Source: JAJFHI01 sp050633705
GTDB taxonomy: Bacteria > Pseudomonadota > Alphaproteobacteria > Rhizobiales > Hyphomicrobiaceae
Direction: 5' to 3'
DNA: 64,000 nt
Assembly: GCA_050633705.1 (NCBI GenBank)
Contig: JBOEGZ010000006.1
Coordinates: 1 to 64,000 of the forward strand
How positions within the stretch are numbered: the stretch's first letter is position 1; each line of letters begins with the position of its first letter. This document shows, one piece after another, positions 62,190 to 64,000 of this stretch. The notes beneath the pieces were generated by a model, which was given only the letters and a program-made list of their open reading frames with translations, was not told where the DNA came from and did not search any database. The position numbers were made by a program, and so were the translations under genes.

Positions 62190-63530
62190 TCAGCTCTCTG
62201 CGCGTTCGCCAAGCCATTGCTCTGCGTATGCAAAAAGACATTGTCGAATATCTTCGTTTTCGACAACTTCAATCGCTTCACCAATGAAAGACTGTACCAG
62301 CAAACTACGAGCTGTCTCTTTATCAATGCCGCGCGCTTGGCAGTAGAACATCAAATCTTCATCGATCTCAGCAACTGTCGAGCCATGGCCGCACAACACA
62401 TCATCGGCATAAATTTCAAGCTCGGGTTTGCTATCGAATTCGGTATCAGGCGAAAGCATCAATGCCTGCGCCATTTGCTTGCCATCTGTTTTTTGGGCGA
62501 TCTGTTGAACAATCACCTTGCCCTGGAAAATACCACGCGCATTCTCATCCAAAACACATTTGAACAATTCGCGACTGGTGCCATGCGGCACTGCGTGATC
62601 AACCACCAGAGTATTATCGACATGCTCTGTGCCGCGACCCAAGTAGGATCCCGATAGATCAAGATCGCCACCTTCTCCGTCAAACGTGACAAACATTTGG
62701 TTGCGCGCCAAACCAACGCCCTGGGTATGATGAAACCCGTGATACTGGCTATCCTTACCCAGCCGCCCAATCCAACTGGCCAGATGTGTCACCGCGCCGG
62801 TATCAACAGCCACCTTGATATGGTCGACATGGGCGCCATCGCCAACATCAACTTCTGACGCCGTGTTCATCTGCCCGGCCGCTGCAGCACCAGGCAACGA
62901 TACGAACGCTTCCAATACTGTAACCTTGGAATTGGCACCAGCGCGCAGAACATGGCGCGCGGCGGTAAAACCGGCTTGGCTTCCAGCGCGTACATGGGCA
63001 ATCAAAATTGGCTTGTCGACCTGTTGGTCCTTGGCAATTTCAACAACAGCACCATCCGTCATATAAGCTGTATTCAAAGCCAACACAGCGTCATCGGCCG
63101 GTGCGGCTTCACCGGCCGCAAAACCCTTTGCCGTGACTGGCCCCTCTGCCAGCGCTTCAGCCAACGACGTGATCGCCACACCGTCTTGTTGGTCCATTGA
63201 AGACAGCTCTTTGCGATAGGCACCATTTACAAGGACAATGCGCTGTGCATCGAGTGCCTGAAGCGGACCCAGTGCCACAATCACATCTGCAATTGTAATC
63301 TCGGTTGTATCGCTGACAGCTAACGGCAATGCGTCTTTTACGATGTTGCGCAGGTCGGTATATTTCCACTCTTCGATATGGCGATGGGGAAGACCCTGGC
63401 CATCGAAGGCGTCGATAGCCGCCTGACGCGCACTTTGCACCTGCGCGTTGCCCGGCAACTTAGCCGACACAGCGGAAAATTGTTCGGCGAGACCCTGCTC
63501 TGCCTTGGTCTTAATCTTTGCCACCGTCAT
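62190..63530 (-). CDS. sufD: Fe-S cluster assembly protein SufD
   Basis: A 446-residue SufD of the SufBCD scaffold. The N-terminal region has PHRHIEEWKYTDLRNIV; the beta-helix core contains GEGGDLDLSGSYLGRGTEHVDNTLVVDHAVPHGTSRELFKCVLDENARGIFQGKVIVQ and the conserved CGHGSTVAEIDEDLMFYCQARGI near the end (stretches cited by their first residues only). GGAGGA lies 4 nt upstream of the ATG. It is preceded by sufC. Confidence 0.95.
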   Translation of the reverse strand: MTVAKIKTKAEQGLAEQFSAVSAKLPGNAQVQSARQAAIDAFDGQGLPHRHIEEWKYTDLRNIVKDALPLAVSDTTEITIADVIVALGPLQALDAQRIVLVNGAYRKELSSMDQQDGVAITSLAEALAEGPVTAKGFAAGEAAPADDAVLALNTAYMTDGAVVEIAKDQQVDKPILIAHVRAGSQAGFTAARHVLRAGANSKVTVLEAFVSLPGAAAAGQMNTASEVDVGDGAHVDHIKVAVDTGAVTHLASWIGRLGKDSQYHGFHHTQGVGLARNQMFVTFDGEGGDLDLSGSYLGRGTEHVDNTLVVDHAVPHGTSRELFKCVLDENARGIFQGKVIVQQIAQKTDGKQMAQALMLSPDTEFDSKPELEIYADDVLCGHGSTVAEIDEDLMFYCQARGIDKETARSLLVQSFIGEAIEVVENEDIRQCLFAYAEQWLGERAES

Positions 63531-63616
63531 GCGCTCCTCCGCGCGGAATTCAATATTTGACAGAAATAATTGACTGCTCCAATCAAACAGAGCGCCAATG
63601 GTTGGAAATGACTGAG

Positions 63617-64000
63617 TTAGGCTGCTTCAAACTCTGCATAACCGGATTTCTCAAGCTCAAGCGCCAACTCTTTGCCACCCGTTTTGCGAATTTTTCCATG
63701 CGCCAGAACATGAACTTTGTCTGGGACGATATACTCTAACAAGCGCTGGTAGTGCGTGATGACGCACATCGCTTTGTCCGGACCTCGAAGAGCATTCACA
63801 CCATCTGCAACGACGCGCAGCGCATCTATATCAAGGCCGCTGTCTGTCTCGTCCAAAACACAAAGGCTTGGATCGAGCATTGCCATCTGCAAAATTTCAG
63901 AACGCTTTTTTTCACCACCCGAAAAACCGACGTTCACCGGGCGTTTCAGCATGTCCATATTGATGTTAAGCGTCGAGGCTTGTTCTTTAACAATTTTCAA
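63617..64000 (-). CDS. sufC: Fe-S assembly ATPase SufC (start outside window)
   Basis: The last ~127 residues of an ABC ATPase; the stop is at 63617 and the gene runs off the right end of the window. The signature GFSGGEKKRSEILQMAMLDP is followed by CVLDETDSGLDIDALRVVADGVN, the SufC-specific Walker B/D-loop, and ITHYQRLLEYIVPDKVHVLAHGKI with the switch His. SufC energises the SufBCD scaffold. sufB should lie further upstream outside the window. Confidence 0.96.
   Translation of the reverse strand: MKIVKEQASTLNINMDMLKRPVNVGFSGGEKKRSEILQMAMLDPSLCVLDETDSGLDIDALRVVADGVNALRGPDKAMCVITHYQRLLEYIVPDKVHVLAHGKIRKTGGKELALELEKSGYAEFEAA

Noticed and set aside
1..64000. CRISPR array, insertion sequence, prophage or integrated element
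   Set aside because: No regularly spaced repeats, transposase, integrase or phage structural motif was found; composition and gene order look like core chromosome.

Overview
The window is a chromosomal stretch from an alphaproteobacterium, most likely of the Hyphomicrobiales/Rhizobiales type. The evidence is the gene content: a divK-pleD pair next to a divergent DUF3572 gene, an EipB (DUF1849) envelope protein, a BtaB betaine-lipid methyltransferase, a phasin, a pyrB gene followed by a dihydroorotase-like gene with a broken metal site, and the gene run rnr-DUF983-NUDIX-rpmG. Base composition looks mixed and fairly even along the window. I see no insertion sequence, prophage, CRISPR array or rRNA operon, and one tRNA gene.

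Layout. 1-8 kb: the end of a uracil-DNA glycosylase family gene, tRNA-Ser(GCU), small exported or lipidated proteins, a Sel1-repeat protein, a GT39-type glycosyltransferase, a quinone oxidoreductase, a DedA protein and BtaB. 8-13 kb: a minus-strand block gatC / exported protein / gatA / chorismate mutase / membrane protein / rhodanese / gatB, supplying the tRNA amidotransferase. 13-20 kb: ruvX, an AraC-type and a MarR-type regulator, then pyrB-pyrC', plsY and dprA. 21-28 kb: topA, rnr, DUF983, NUDIX and rpmG in one direction, followed by a 1-kb gene-free stretch that holds a strong inverted repeat. 28-31 kb: divK-pleD (cell-cycle phosphorelay and c-di-GMP synthesis), divergent from DUF3572, with a CtrA-like box between them.

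31-36 kb: eipB, then a plus-strand run ridA, GDPD, DUF482 GNAT, HIT and an SDR-like protein. 36-43 kb (minus strand): an ECF sigma factor coupled to a membrane-anchored VWA protein, azlCD, and clpS-clpA. 43-48 kb: a phasin with PhaR-like operators, a D,D-carboxypeptidase with a SPOR domain and a structured leader, a membrane J-protein, and a second VWA protein. 48-57 kb: putA, panC, parE, a VOC protein and a fatty acid desaturase. 57-64 kb: a DEAD-box helicase, then a minus-strand suf block (sufC-sufD-sufS-DUF59-sufA-DUF924) that runs off the end of the window.

Most of the window is housekeeping: translation, pyrimidine, pantothenate and phospholipid synthesis, DNA topology, RNA turnover, Fe-S assembly and proteolysis. 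The less ordinary parts are the catalytically degenerate dihydroorotase, the sigma/VWA pair, the exported protein inside the gat cluster, the VWA/J-protein pair, the dacA leader hairpins and several candidate operators. Many genes here start at GTG or TTG; I moved starts where a Shine-Dalgarno match and family length agreed. Family assignments come from reading protein motifs, with no database search.
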